In this document: positions 1-7,483 of the stretch, in pieces
How the letters are laid out: every line of letters begins with the position of its first letter
How positions within the stretch are numbered: position 1 is the stretch's first letter
Assembly (NCBI GenBank): GCA_900542795.1
Contig: UQPD01000030.1
Span: 1-20,033 of the forward strand
Direction of reading: 5' to 3'
DNA from: an uncultured Prevotella sp.
GTDB lineage: Bacteria; Bacteroidota; Bacteroidia; Bacteroidales; Bacteroidaceae
DNA length: 20,033 nucleotides
Notes under the pieces: model-generated
What the model saw: only the letters and a program-made list of their open reading frames with translations
Database searches by the model: none
What the model was told of the DNA's origin: nothing
Made by a program: the position numbers and the translations under genes

Positions 1-11
1 AGAAAAGGCAA

Positions 12-50
12 AGTTAATCAATTAACTTGGTCGAGTTAATCAATAGACTT
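12..50. repeat. Imperfect 17-bp direct repeat, 22-bp period
   Basis: Two copies of a 17-base unit lie at 12-28 and 34-50. They share 15 of 17 bases (both begin AGTTAATCAAT and end ACTT) and are spaced 22 bases start to start, about two helical turns. The first copy is also part of a palindrome at 11-28 (AAGTTAAT, CA, ATTAACTT). The site lies beyond the 3' end of the LytTR regulator gene, so it could serve a gene to the left of the window. A tandem repeat at this spacing suits a dimeric DNA-binding protein, but the binder is not identified. The rest of 51-176 is AT-rich with no gene seen. Confidence 0.4.
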
Positions 51-176
51 TTTGGGGACAGATTTCATGGAAATTATAATCTATGGCAATTTATGACATT
101 TAGCCATGTGTTGCTTTATAAAAAAGACACAAAAATATACCAAGTTATTTTTTTACCGTTACTTAATGCTTAAACC

Positions 177-977
177 TCATCCTCTCCCCTGCAACATGCG
201 AGCATTAAGGTAGTTCTGTACACGTTCCTTGTAACTATCGGAGATTGGAATGTATTTTTCGCCAAATACAATTTGCCCACGTTCGAACACGCGCACCTTG
301 TGCATGTTCACAATGTAAGAACGATGAACACGATAAAAAACATTTTCGGGCAAAGCGTTCTCTATGCTACGCATTGAACTAAGGCTCAACACAGGCTTGA
401 TAGCTGATGAAAGATATATTTTAACGTAATCCTTCAAACCTTCAATATAAAGGATGTCTTTAAAGTCGATGCGAATCAACTTGTAGTCGCTCTTTACAAA
501 AATACATTTATCACTATTTACTGCTGCAGGACTGCCGGAAGAAGAATTAGAAGTTGGGGCTGCAGCAGGGGCAACAGTCTCAATAACCTCAGCAGCTTGT
601 TCCTTCTGGCGACTCTGCATCATATCATACCACTTCTGGGCTCTATTAACCGAAGCTACAAAATCAGTATAACTTATAGGTTTCAACAAATAATCGAGCG
701 CATTCACCTTATAGCCTTCCAAAGCATATTGATCGAAAGCTGTGGTAAAAATAATACGTGTGCGTGAGGTATCAATAGTCTTTGAAAAATCAAGACCATT
801 GAGGTCGGGCATTTGTATGTCTAAAAAAACAATATCCACAGGCTCACGTTGCAAGCCACCCATGGCTTCAACAGCACTTGCATATTTACCACAAAGCTCC
901 AACATAGGAGTTTTGTTAACGTAACTCTCCATTAAAGCGAGAGCCAGAGGCTCATCGTCAACAATAGCACATCTCAT
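177..977 (-). CDS. LytTR-family DNA-binding response regulator
   Basis: This is a two-component response regulator that should be phosphorylated by the adjacent histidine kinase and bind DNA through a LytTR domain. The receiver domain covers residues 1-115: acidic pair D7/D8, phospho-acceptor D53 in FLDIQMP, conserved T78/T79 and K99 in LLKPIS. A low-complexity Ala/Ser/Pro linker (about 125-155) leads to the LytTR domain (about 157-258), recognised by DILYIEGLKDYVKI, the VHRSYIVN strand and IPISDSYKE. The 266-residue length is normal for LytR/AlgR-type regulators. The ATG start lies four bases after the kinase stop codon, so the two are almost certainly co-transcribed. The target is unknown; the neighbouring efflux operon is the obvious candidate by position. 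Confidence 0.95.
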   Translation of the reverse strand: MRCAIVDDEPLALALMESYVNKTPMLELCGKYASAVEAMGGLQREPVDIVFLDIQMPDLNGLDFSKTIDTSRTRIIFTTAFDQYALEGYKVNALDYLLKPISYTDFVASVNRAQKWYDMMQSRQKEQAAEVIETVAPAAAPTSNSSSGSPAAVNSDKCIFVKSDYKLIRIDFKDILYIEGLKDYVKIYLSSAIKPVLSLSSMRSIENALPENVFYRVHRSYIVNMHKVRVFERGQIVFGEKYIPISDSYKERVQNYLNARMLQGRG

Positions 978-981
978 ATTC

Positions 982-2121
982 TTAGTGTTTTAAGGGTTTG
1001 TCATAAATATTGATTACCGAGCAAAAAGTTTGTCCATCGTCTGTCACACCCGACTTCCAATCATAACGTCCTGGATAAGACAACTCCAAACGGTTTGCCA
1101 CTTGCTGCAAGCCTATACCACCTGGAGCCTTGTCGGTTTTATCTTTCGGGATATTGCTATTTTCGCATCTAAACTCCAAATGGTGCTTATCAGACTTGAG
1201 CGAAATGTGAATGAAGCTCTTTCCTGTAGAACAAATGCCATGTTTAAAAGCATTCTCAACCAACGATATAAAGATGAACGGAGCAACCTCTACATGCTCG
1301 TTTTCAGAAAATTCAAAATGTACCTGCACATCCACATCATTATAAATGCGGAGTTTCATCAAGGCTATGTATGAATCTAAGAACTCCACTTCTTTCGTCA
1401 AAGTCACACGATTGTCCTGGCTCTCATAAAGCATATAACGCAACAATCGGCTCAACTCGTGAATAGCTTGCTGTGCTTTTTCCTGGTCGAAGGCCGTAAG
1501 CGAATAAATATTATTAAGCGTATTGAGCAAAAAGTGAGGATTGATTTGATTCTTCAAATTTTTTAGTTCAGCTTGCGACCTACCTAATTCAGCCTCAGCA
1601 CGTGCTTGTTCGCTCTTACGCCAACGCATACTTAACTTCAGTGCAACCGAAGCACCAACAGCAAAAAGCATTGTTAAGAAACCTCGTATAACAAAAAAGA
1701 TACGAGGTATCATAGCAGGACGATCAGCAACAAGCATACGCTCAGCATGCCGCATTATGGGAGGCGGAAGAAAAATGTTTTGAATTTCCATACCCGCTTC
1801 GCAAAAAGCAAAAAGCGCCACATTTGCCAATACAAACCACTTTAACTTACCCCTACCCTCTGCCAACAACAAACGCGGTATGAACAGAAAATAGTTCAAA
1901 TAGAAAGCCAAACAAGTGGCAAGGGGCAACGAACAACCACGAACGTAATGTCCCCAATCAATAGAGTCTCCTCGATGCTTAAAGAACAATGGTGAAAGAA
2001 ATATGTAAGCCCAAGTAATGATGTGCATTGAAACCTCAATGAACAATTCAAAACGCGGTTTTTTATTGAATACACTTGCCGTTGTAACTTCTTTAAAATT
2101 ATCTGATGGCTGACCTAACAT
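982..2121 (-). CDS. LytS/YehU-type sensor histidine kinase
   Basis: Membrane sensor kinase of the His_kinase (LytS) class. From the chosen ATG at 2121 it has 379 residues: about four hydrophobic segments in the first 165 residues, a short coiled-coil-like stretch, then the phospho-acceptor motif INPHFLLNTLNNIYSL with H196, an N-box LVENAFKHG (N290) and a G-box GGIGLQQVANRL (about 334-345). The frame stays open upstream to an ATG at 2205, which would add 28 residues. I prefer 2121 because a good Bacteroidetes promoter (2188-2218) overlaps the 2205 start and would begin transcription downstream of it. The extra residues are also not hydrophobic and show no signal peptide. No separate periplasmic ligand domain is visible, so sensing is probably through the membrane segments. 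It pairs with the regulator gene four bases downstream. Confidence 0.92.
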   Translation of the reverse strand: MLGQPSDNFKEVTTASVFNKKPRFELFIEVSMHIITWAYIFLSPLFFKHRGDSIDWGHYVRGCSLPLATCLAFYLNYFLFIPRLLLAEGRGKLKWFVLANVALFAFCEAGMEIQNIFLPPPIMRHAERMLVADRPAMIPRIFFVIRGFLTMLFAVGASVALKLSMRWRKSEQARAEAELGRSQAELKNLKNQINPHFLLNTLNNIYSLTAFDQEKAQQAIHELSRLLRYMLYESQDNRVTLTKEVEFLDSYIALMKLRIYNDVDVQVHFEFSENEHVEVAPFIFISLVENAFKHGICSTGKSFIHISLKSDKHHLEFRCENSNIPKDKTDKAPGGIGLQQVANRLELSYPGRYDWKSGVTDDGQTFCSVINIYDKPLKH

Positions 2122-2187
2122 ATTTTTTAAAGATTGGATAGGTTTAAAATGTAGCTTTTTAAAGTGCCTTTCTGAACTCTTGCAAAA

Positions 2188-2218
2188 CAAAGGTAATACA
2201 AACAAACCAATGTTGCAA
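2188..2218 (-). promoter_or_regulatory. Bacteroidetes-type promoter for the kinase/regulator pair
   Basis: Read on the minus strand, TTG (2218-2216) is followed after 20 bases by TACCTTTG (2195-2188). This fits the Bacteroidetes housekeeping pattern of a TTG-containing -33 box and a TAnnTTTG -7 box. Transcription would start a few bases downstream, roughly 2180, leaving a leader of about 60 bases before the ATG at 2121. It separates expression of the two-component pair from the upstream pump operon. Confidence 0.6.
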
Positions 2219-2256
2219 GATTTTTCATAAAAACATCAAATTGTAAGAACGAAGGA

Positions 2257-2321
2257 GGAGTTTAGTAGTTCGAGAAGATTTTACAGGACACATTTCCTTA
2301 CTCCAAAAACTTCTAAACTCC
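2257..2321. repeat. Inverted repeat between permease and kinase genes
   Basis: Perfect 9-bp arms, GGAGTTTAG at 2257-2265 and CTAAACTCC at 2313-2321, are separated by 47 bases. An additional AAG/CTT match inside the arms is possible. On the minus strand the structure lies immediately after the permease stop codon and before the kinase promoter. It could act as a weak terminator or processing site, but no clear U-tract follows, so a terminator call is not secure. Confidence 0.35.
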
Positions 2322-2335
2322 CCCAACATCTTTTT

Positions 2336-3559
2336 TTATTCATATCGAATAGCTTCGATAGGGTCGAGACTGGCAGCCTTCTTAGCAGGATACCACCCAA
2401 AGAAAATACCTGTGGCAGAACATACTGCAAAACTTAACAATACGCTCCAAGGCTGAATTTGTATGGGCCAATGTGCAAAGACATTGATGCCTACTGCAGC
2501 TCCAATGCCACAAACCACGCCTATCAATCCACCCGTAACACTGAGCATTACAGACTCTATGAGGAATTGATTAAGAATGTCAATGCCACGTGCACCCACC
2601 GACATACGCAAACCAATTTCCTTGGTACGTTCGGTTACGCTGACGTACATAATGTTCATAATACCAATGCCACCAACAACCAATGAGATACAAGCCACAA
2701 CCAACAAAAGTATGGTCATGGTGTCGGAGGTTGAGTTCATCATTTCAGCCATTTCTTGCTGGCTACGAATGGTAAAGTTATCCTCGTCAGTTCCCTTGAG
2801 TTTGTGATTTTCGCGCAATATATTGGTAATGTCCTCAATAGCCAAGTCTGTCATATCCTCAGTAATAGCTGAAGCATTGATGCCTTGTAAATAGGTGACA
2901 GAGAGAATGCGCTTCATCACCGTAGTATAAGGAGCTAATACTACATCATCTTGGTCCATGCCAAAAGAGTTGTAACCCTTAGACTTGAGCACACCGACAA
3001 TGCGGAAAGGTATCTTATTGTAACGTATAACCTTACCTACGGGATCCTCTCCATTCGTGAAAAGATTGTCTGCAACGGTTTTACCTATAACACATACCTT
3101 GGCACTGGTCTTTATATCCTCGTCTGAGAACATTTCGCCATCTTCAATCTTAAGCTGACGTATTTCGAGATAGTCTGCCGAAATACCGTAAATAGTGGAA
3201 GGCGTATTATTGTTGCCGTTAATAAACTGTCCTGAAGCATTCACACTGGGCGAAATAGCAGCCAAATATTTTGACTGTTCCTTTAGTGTTTCGTAGTCCT
3301 TCAGTTTAAGTGTTTGCATGTCTGAAGCATCCTGCTGTGCGCCACCTGGCCCCTTATCCTGACCTGGACGAATCATAATCATGTTCGATCCCATCTCAGC
3401 AATATTGGCTTGAATGCTTTTTTTCGATCCTTGTCCAATAGCCATCATCGCTATAACCGAAGCTACACCAATGATAATGCCTAACATGGTTAAGAACGAG
3501 CGCAACTTATTAGCTGCTATGGCACGCAAAGCTATCTTAAAAAGATTGCTTATATTCAT
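2336..3559 (-). CDS. MacB-type ABC transporter permease (FtsX family)
   Basis: Inner-membrane subunit of a MacB-like, mechanotransmission-type ABC exporter. A first membrane helix (about 22-44, in KLRSFLTMLGIIIGVASVIAM) is followed by a periplasmic MacB_PCD domain (about 45-275). Three more helices follow (about 281-305, 330-358, 370-392). The family motifs GGIGIMNIMYVSVTERTKEIG (split here for length: GGIGIMNIMY at 297-306, then VSVTERTKEIG) and the C-terminal GWYPAKKAASLDPIEAIRYE are both intact. The 407-residue length is normal for the stand-alone permease. In E. coli MacB the ATPase and permease are fused; here the ATPase is the separate gene upstream. The 126-base gap to the ATPase shows no clear promoter. 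Substrate (peptide, lipid, antibiotic or heme) cannot be told from sequence. Confidence 0.94.
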   Translation of the reverse strand: MNISNLFKIALRAIAANKLRSFLTMLGIIIGVASVIAMMAIGQGSKKSIQANIAEMGSNMIMIRPGQDKGPGGAQQDASDMQTLKLKDYETLKEQSKYLAAISPSVNASGQFINGNNNTPSTIYGISADYLEIRQLKIEDGEMFSDEDIKTSAKVCVIGKTVADNLFTNGEDPVGKVIRYNKIPFRIVGVLKSKGYNSFGMDQDDVVLAPYTTVMKRILSVTYLQGINASAITEDMTDLAIEDITNILRENHKLKGTDEDNFTIRSQQEMAEMMNSTSDTMTILLLVVACISLVVGGIGIMNIMYVSVTERTKEIGLRMSVGARGIDILNQFLIESVMLSVTGGLIGVVCGIGAAVGINVFAHWPIQIQPWSVLLSFAVCSATGIFFGWYPAKKAASLDPIEAIRYE

Positions 3560-3685
3560 CTGTTTAAGTATTTAAGTGTTAGTATCAAGTGCTATATTCT
3601 AATGAATGGGAATGTGGTTCACATACCAATCTCAGAAACACAGACACCACTTTATCATATAACCTCAATAACCTTGATATATCCC

Positions 3686-4492
3686 CTACTCTTCAGGAGG
3701 TGGTAACTCTGCCAATGCTTGGGCTGCCGAGTGAATGTTGTGATTCACAACGTCCTCGCGGATAAGCCCATCGCGAAGAAAGATGTTACGACTCGAGTAG
3801 AGTGCAATTTCGGGATTATGCGTAACAAAGATAATGGTGCGCCCTGCTTTAAAAAGCTTTTGAAAGAGCACAAGAATCTCAAACGAGGTGCGTGTATCCA
3901 AGTTACCCGTAGCCTCGTCTGCCAAGATAACAGCGGGATTATTAACCAATGCACGCGCAATGGCTACACGTTGCATCTGTCCACCTGACATTTGGTTAGA
4001 CTTATGATACAAGCGTTCGCCTAAGCCTACCATCTTTAAAGCTTCGATGCTACGTTCACGACGCTCAGCTGCCGAAACCGCTGAATTATACATCAAAGGA
4101 AGCTCTACATTCTCTACAGCCGTTGTTTTGGGCAAGAGGTTATAATTTTGAAATACAAAACCAATCTTGCGATTGCGTAGTACGGCTCGTTCACTGCGAC
4201 GCATAGTACGCACACTTACCCCATCTAAGTAATATTCACCACTTGAAGGCGTATCGAGACAACCCAACTGATTAAGTAAAGTAGACTTACCCGAACCTGA
4301 AGTTCCCATGATGGTCACAAATTCACCTTCGTATATCTTAAACGACACACCTTTCAAAGCATGAACAGTTTCATCGCCTACCACAAAGTTGCGACGCACA
4401 TTGTCCAATTCAATAACAACCTTTTTATCCTTACAATCTTCGGGCTGCGGAAACTTTTCTGCGTTATTCGTATTGTCAATATTTATTGCCAT
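3686..4492 (-). CDS. ABC transporter ATP-binding protein (MacB/LolD-like)
   Basis: Cytoplasmic ATPase that would power the neighbouring MacB-type permease. With the start at 4492 it has 268 residues. Visible motifs are Walker A GTSGSGKST (63-71), Q-loop Q115 in VFQNYNLLP, signature MSGGQ (168-172, M for the usual L), Walker B ILADE (189-193) with catalytic E193, D-loop NLDT and switch H225 in VTHN. This is the LolD/MacB pattern. The frame is open further up to an ATG at 4564, but that extension overlaps the adaptor gene in another frame and lacks family similarity. The ATG at 4492 has a strong Shine-Dalgarno sequence 7 bases upstream. About 25 residues of polar N-terminus precede the nucleotide-binding domain, and a short C-terminal tail ends in PPPEE. 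Confidence 0.95.
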   Translation of the reverse strand: MAINIDNTNNAEKFPQPEDCKDKKVVIELDNVRRNFVVGDETVHALKGVSFKIYEGEFVTIMGTSGSGKSTLLNQLGCLDTPSSGEYYLDGVSVRTMRRSERAVLRNRKIGFVFQNYNLLPKTTAVENVELPLMYNSAVSAAERRERSIEALKMVGLGERLYHKSNQMSGGQMQRVAIARALVNNPAVILADEATGNLDTRTSFEILVLFQKLFKAGRTIIFVTHNPEIALYSSRNIFLRDGLIREDVVNHNIHSAAQALAELPPPEE

Positions 4493-4499
4493 AAAGCTA

Positions 4500-4507
4500 C
4501 CCTCCTT
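4500..4507 (-). promoter_or_regulatory. Strong Shine-Dalgarno site of the ABC ATPase
   Basis: On the minus strand AAGGAGGG ends 7 bases before the ATG at 4492. It overlaps the TAA stop codon of the adaptor gene (4508-4506). It decides the ATPase start, and is notable because most genes in this window, as in Bacteroidetes generally, lack such a site. Stop and ribosome site sharing bases suggests coupled translation of adaptor and ATPase. Confidence 0.75.
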
Positions 4508-5705
4508 ACTTTTTCTTTTTGCTTGGAGGACCTGGTGAGAACGGACTCTTTTCATCGCTTCCACCTTCGTCCGAAGCTGTTTGGTTGTCAGCCTCTGTAG
4601 TGGTTTCTTTCATGTCTACCACCACAATAGCCCCTTCTTTAATACCACTCAATATTTGTGTACGAGTTCCATTCGTTATGCCAATCTGCACACTGTATGC
4701 TTTAAACGTATTGCCCTCGCGCACCCAAACTTTGTGTGTGCCTTGACAATCCACAATTTTATCCTTGGGACCAACTGTTTCTTTGGTGGGTGTAAAACGC
4801 AAAGCCTTAGTAGGTACACTCAGAATGCCCGTTTGCTCCATTGTGTAAATTGTTACGTTAGCAGTAAGTCCGGGTTTTAATTTAAGATCGGGGTTAGGTG
4901 CAGAAATCACGACCTCATAAGTTACCACATTATTATCAGTCGTAGCTTCATTACGCACTTGAGTTACTGTACCCTCAAAAGTTTCATCAGGGTAAGCATC
5001 AACCGTGTAGGTAACACGCTGTCCTACCTTAACCTGACCTATGTCAGCCTCATCCACACTGGCAATTACACGCATATCTGTCATGTCCTTCACAATCGTA
5101 AACAATGTAGGCGTACTGAAACTTGAAGCCACAGTTTGTCCTTCTTCAACCGATTTGCTCAAAACGACCCCATCAATGGGCGAAGTAATCGTAGCGTAGC
5201 CCAAATTGGTTTGCGCCTTGTTTACAGCCTCCTGACGTTGCGCCATAGTGCTTTCAGCTTGTTGCAAAGAGAGGCGTGCGCTTTCATATTCGTTGGCACT
5301 AACCAATCCCTTGTTAAAGAGCGTTTTCATGCGGTTGAAGTTTGACTTCTGATAATCCAAATCACTCTTAGCACCTTGCAACTGACTGGTAGCACTCTTC
5401 AATTCACTAATCAAATTGGTTTTGTCGAGTTCTGCTATTACCTGTCCCTTCTTAACTGTGCTATTGTAATCTACATAAATTTTGTCGATGATACCCGACA
5501 CTTGCGTACCCACTTCTACCGAGGTAACAGCCTCAATAGTACCTGTTGCGGTTACGCTATTGCCAATAGTGGCTTTTTCTACCTTAGCAGTTTCATAGCT
5601 TACCTCAAAGGGAGCATCCTGCTTGTGCATAAAATACCAAGCTCCACCTGCTATAGCAGCTACCGCTACTACACAGACAGCTATTTTCTTCACATTGAAT
5701 TTCAT
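4506..5705 (-). CDS. MacA/HlyD-family periplasmic adaptor of an efflux pump
   Basis: Membrane-fusion protein that would bridge the MacB-like permease and the TolC-like channel. An N-terminal membrane anchor (about 7-26) is followed by a lipoyl half-motif around VSGIIDKIYVDYNSTVKKGQ (69-88). A helical hairpin follows (about 97-168), rich in Gln/Ala heptads, then the second lipoyl half TITSPIDGVVLSKSVEEGQ (172-190), a beta-barrel domain (about 205-290) and a membrane-proximal domain (about 293-365). The last 35 residues are a polar tail ending in KKKK, of no recognised function. Length (399) is normal. It lies 74 bases after the TolC-like gene and 13 bases before the ATPase, in pump order. The substrate is unknown. 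Confidence 0.94.
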   Translation of the reverse strand: MKFNVKKIAVCVVAVAAIAGGAWYFMHKQDAPFEVSYETAKVEKATIGNSVTATGTIEAVTSVEVGTQVSGIIDKIYVDYNSTVKKGQVIAELDKTNLISELKSATSQLQGAKSDLDYQKSNFNRMKTLFNKGLVSANEYESARLSLQQAESTMAQRQEAVNKAQTNLGYATITSPIDGVVLSKSVEEGQTVASSFSTPTLFTIVKDMTDMRVIASVDEADIGQVKVGQRVTYTVDAYPDETFEGTVTQVRNEATTDNNVVTYEVVISAPNPDLKLKPGLTANVTIYTMEQTGILSVPTKALRFTPTKETVGPKDKIVDCQGTHKVWVREGNTFKAYSVQIGITNGTRTQILSGIKEGAIVVVDMKETTTEADNQTASDEGGSDEKSPFSPGPPSKKKK

Positions 5706-5779
5706 ATTGTTATGTGTTGTTTGATAAAGATTTTCTATAAATATTTTTGAAGAACCATATTAAGTTCAAATCCTCTAAA

Positions 5780-7135
5780 TTACTTCAACGCTGCGCCACC
5801 ATAAAAGCTTAACAAGTTGCGATTCAGCAGTGCCGTGTATTTATCTTGCAAGAGCGTTTGTTGTGCACTAAGCAAGTTTGAACGACTATTAAGCAACTCC
5901 GCAATATTCTTCAGTCCCAAGTTAAACTGCTCTGTCATTAAGTTGTAGCTAACAGAAAGGCTCTCAACATTCGATTTGGCAGCAACATACTTAGCTTGAC
6001 TATTCGAGGCATTCAACCAATAAGTTTCAATGGTTTGGTAAAGTTGCTTTTGAATGTCTTGCAAGTTGAGTTGTGCTGTTGTTTCAGCCACTTTAGCACG
6101 TTCTACAGCACTCTTATTTTTACGATTATCGAAAATGGGAATGCTTACTGTAACCCCTAAAGTACCACTAAAGTTATTCTTCATCTGTTTAGCCCAATTT
6201 GTCTGACTACCAGTCATGTGACTATCACCAATACTGCCCGACAAACTAACTGTTGGCATATAACCACTTTTGGCAATTTTGGTACTCAGTTGACTCTGTT
6301 CGATAGCCAACTGAGAGCGCTTCACCTCAGGACGATTTTCAAGAGCAGCGGCATAAATAGCATCTTTGGTCGGAATACTATTCAACACTTCTGCATCGCT
6401 TGCATCAATACTTTGCACTTCAAACGTCTCAGTAGCAGGCAATTCCATCAACTGTTTAAGTTGCATTTTGGCATCGGCAATCTGCGTTTGCACATTCACA
6501 ATATTATAGCGTCCCTGACTTACTTGCGACTCTAATTGAGCCAAATCAGCCTTCGACATATTGCCCACATTTACCATCTGTCGTCCACGTTCGCAAATAA
6601 TGGAGTCTTGCTGCAACAAAGCGCGGTTAACATTCTCAGCCTCAGTCATATAGAGTATTTGAACATAAAGCTGTGCAATCTGTTCTTTTACTTTATTGGC
6701 AGTGGTTTGAGTGTCGTAAGCAGCCAGTTGTTGTGTATATTGTGCATTGGTAATGCTCATCCTGTTTTTATTACCATTCCATACCACCCACTGTGCATTG
6801 ATGCCATAACTTCCATTTTGCGTTACCTTATCGGCAGCTGAGGTTGCAATACCACCATTCACAAAATTACCGCCACTTTCTTGAAAGGGTCGATAATTAA
6901 CACCTTGTGTCACCGCAGCATTCAAACTTGGCAAGAGTCCTGCTTTAGCTTCAACCACATCCACACTGGCACTTTGTTCGGTGGCTTTACTTTGCAGCAG
7001 CTGCACATTATGACTAACGGCATAATCAATGCACTGCTTAAGCGTCCACACACCATCCGTTTGAGCTAAAGTTGCCAAGGGGAGCAATCCTAACGAAGCA
7101 ACTACAATTTTCTTTGGTATATTCCACATAGTCAT
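5780..7135 (-). CDS. TolC-family outer-membrane efflux protein
   Basis: Outer-membrane channel of the tripartite pump. A signal peptide covers about residues 1-24 (hydrophobic IVVASLGLLPL, then ATLA before QTDG). The mature part starts with the family opening WTLKQCIDYAVSHN. It then shows two OEP-type repeats of long Gln/Ala/Leu-rich helices, with beta-strand segments at YGINAQWVVWNG and GTLGVTVSIPIFDN. The second half ends with the usual FNLGLKNIAELLNSRSNLL helix. The 451-residue length is typical. Start is ATG at 7135; an in-frame ATG at 7129 would shorten the protein by only two residues. It is the first gene of the minus-strand pump operon, just downstream of a -7 box at 7161-7168. Confidence 0.94.
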   Translation of the reverse strand: MTMWNIPKKIVVASLGLLPLATLAQTDGVWTLKQCIDYAVSHNVQLLQSKATEQSASVDVVEAKAGLLPSLNAAVTQGVNYRPFQESGGNFVNGGIATSAADKVTQNGSYGINAQWVVWNGNKNRMSITNAQYTQQLAAYDTQTTANKVKEQIAQLYVQILYMTEAENVNRALLQQDSIICERGRQMVNVGNMSKADLAQLESQVSQGRYNIVNVQTQIADAKMQLKQLMELPATETFEVQSIDASDAEVLNSIPTKDAIYAAALENRPEVKRSQLAIEQSQLSTKIAKSGYMPTVSLSGSIGDSHMTGSQTNWAKQMKNNFSGTLGVTVSIPIFDNRKNKSAVERAKVAETTAQLNLQDIQKQLYQTIETYWLNASNSQAKYVAAKSNVESLSVSYNLMTEQFNLGLKNIAELLNSRSNLLSAQQTLLQDKYTALLNRNLLSFYGGAALK

Positions 7136-7160
7136 TCAGTTGTTTTTGTTTTAACGATTG

Positions 7161-7168
7161 CAAAGGTA
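7161..7168 (-). promoter_or_regulatory. -7 box of the efflux operon
   Basis: TACCTTTG on the minus strand matches the Bacteroidetes TAnnTTTG -7 box, 25 bases upstream of the TolC-like ATG at 7135. No TTG lies at the ideal 19-20 base distance; a TTTTTG lies only 14 bases upstream. The promoter may therefore be weak or need an activator, which would fit control by a response regulator, but this is inference. Confidence 0.45.
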
Positions 7169-7426
7169 AAGAGCCTAAAACCCAAAAAGGGGGAATAAAG
7201 ACTCGTTGACATAGTAAAATAGACGAACACGAAAGTTTTATCGATGAATTTTTATGCAAAGGTCACACTTTAAGAAACCGTTGCGTTAAATACAGTTTTA
7301 GTAGGCTATCAAAAAGTACCTTGATTTGTGTTAGGAAACTTAGTTATTCATCTTAAACCACACTTTTTAATGTTCTTCTTATTTTATAGTTATCACTTTA
7401 CAACCTTAAAAAGAGCGCATAGAATA

Positions 7427-7456
7427 TTGGCAGACGATTATATTTTAGTAAATTTG
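7427..7456 (+). promoter_or_regulatory. Bacteroidetes-type promoter for the DUF1599-doxX-tpiA genes
   Basis: TTG at 7427-7429 is followed after 19 bases by TAAATTTG at 7449-7456, a full match to the TAnnTTTG -7 pattern. Transcription would begin around 7462, giving an A-rich leader of about 20 bases before the ATG at 7484. This supports 7484 over the in-frame ATG at 7328. Confidence 0.65.
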
Positions 7457-7483
7457 CAGCAAAAATATAAGAAAATAAAAACC

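Larger units (their letters stand above)
7136..7483. other. Divergent intergenic region
   Basis: These 348 bases separate the pump operon (leftward) from the DUF1599 gene (rightward) and are AT-rich. They contain a leftward -7 box at 7161-7168 and a rightward promoter at 7427-7456. An open frame beginning at 7328 runs through into the DUF1599 gene. Its 52 codons encode a hydrophobic, non-family sequence upstream of the promoter and are not taken as coding. No RNA gene or hairpin was recognised. Confidence 0.55.

Noticed and set aside
155..160. ACCGTT at 155-160 and 7277-7282 as LytTR binding boxes
   Set aside because: Single six-base matches without the paired repeat at proper spacing; expected by chance in this much sequence.
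3583..3679. TATCAAG/CTTGATA inverted repeat between ATPase and permease genes
   Set aside because: Only 7-bp arms with an 83-base gap; not distinguishable from chance.
4493..4564. Extended N-terminus for the ABC ATPase from the ATG at 4564
   Set aside because: It overlaps the adaptor gene in another frame, whereas the ATG at 4492 has a strong Shine-Dalgarno site at correct distance.
7328..7483. Extended N-terminus for the DUF1599 protein starting at the ATG at 7328
   Set aside because: A good promoter at 7427-7456 lies inside it, the added 52 residues are unlike the family, and the ATG at 7484 fits the promoter spacing.
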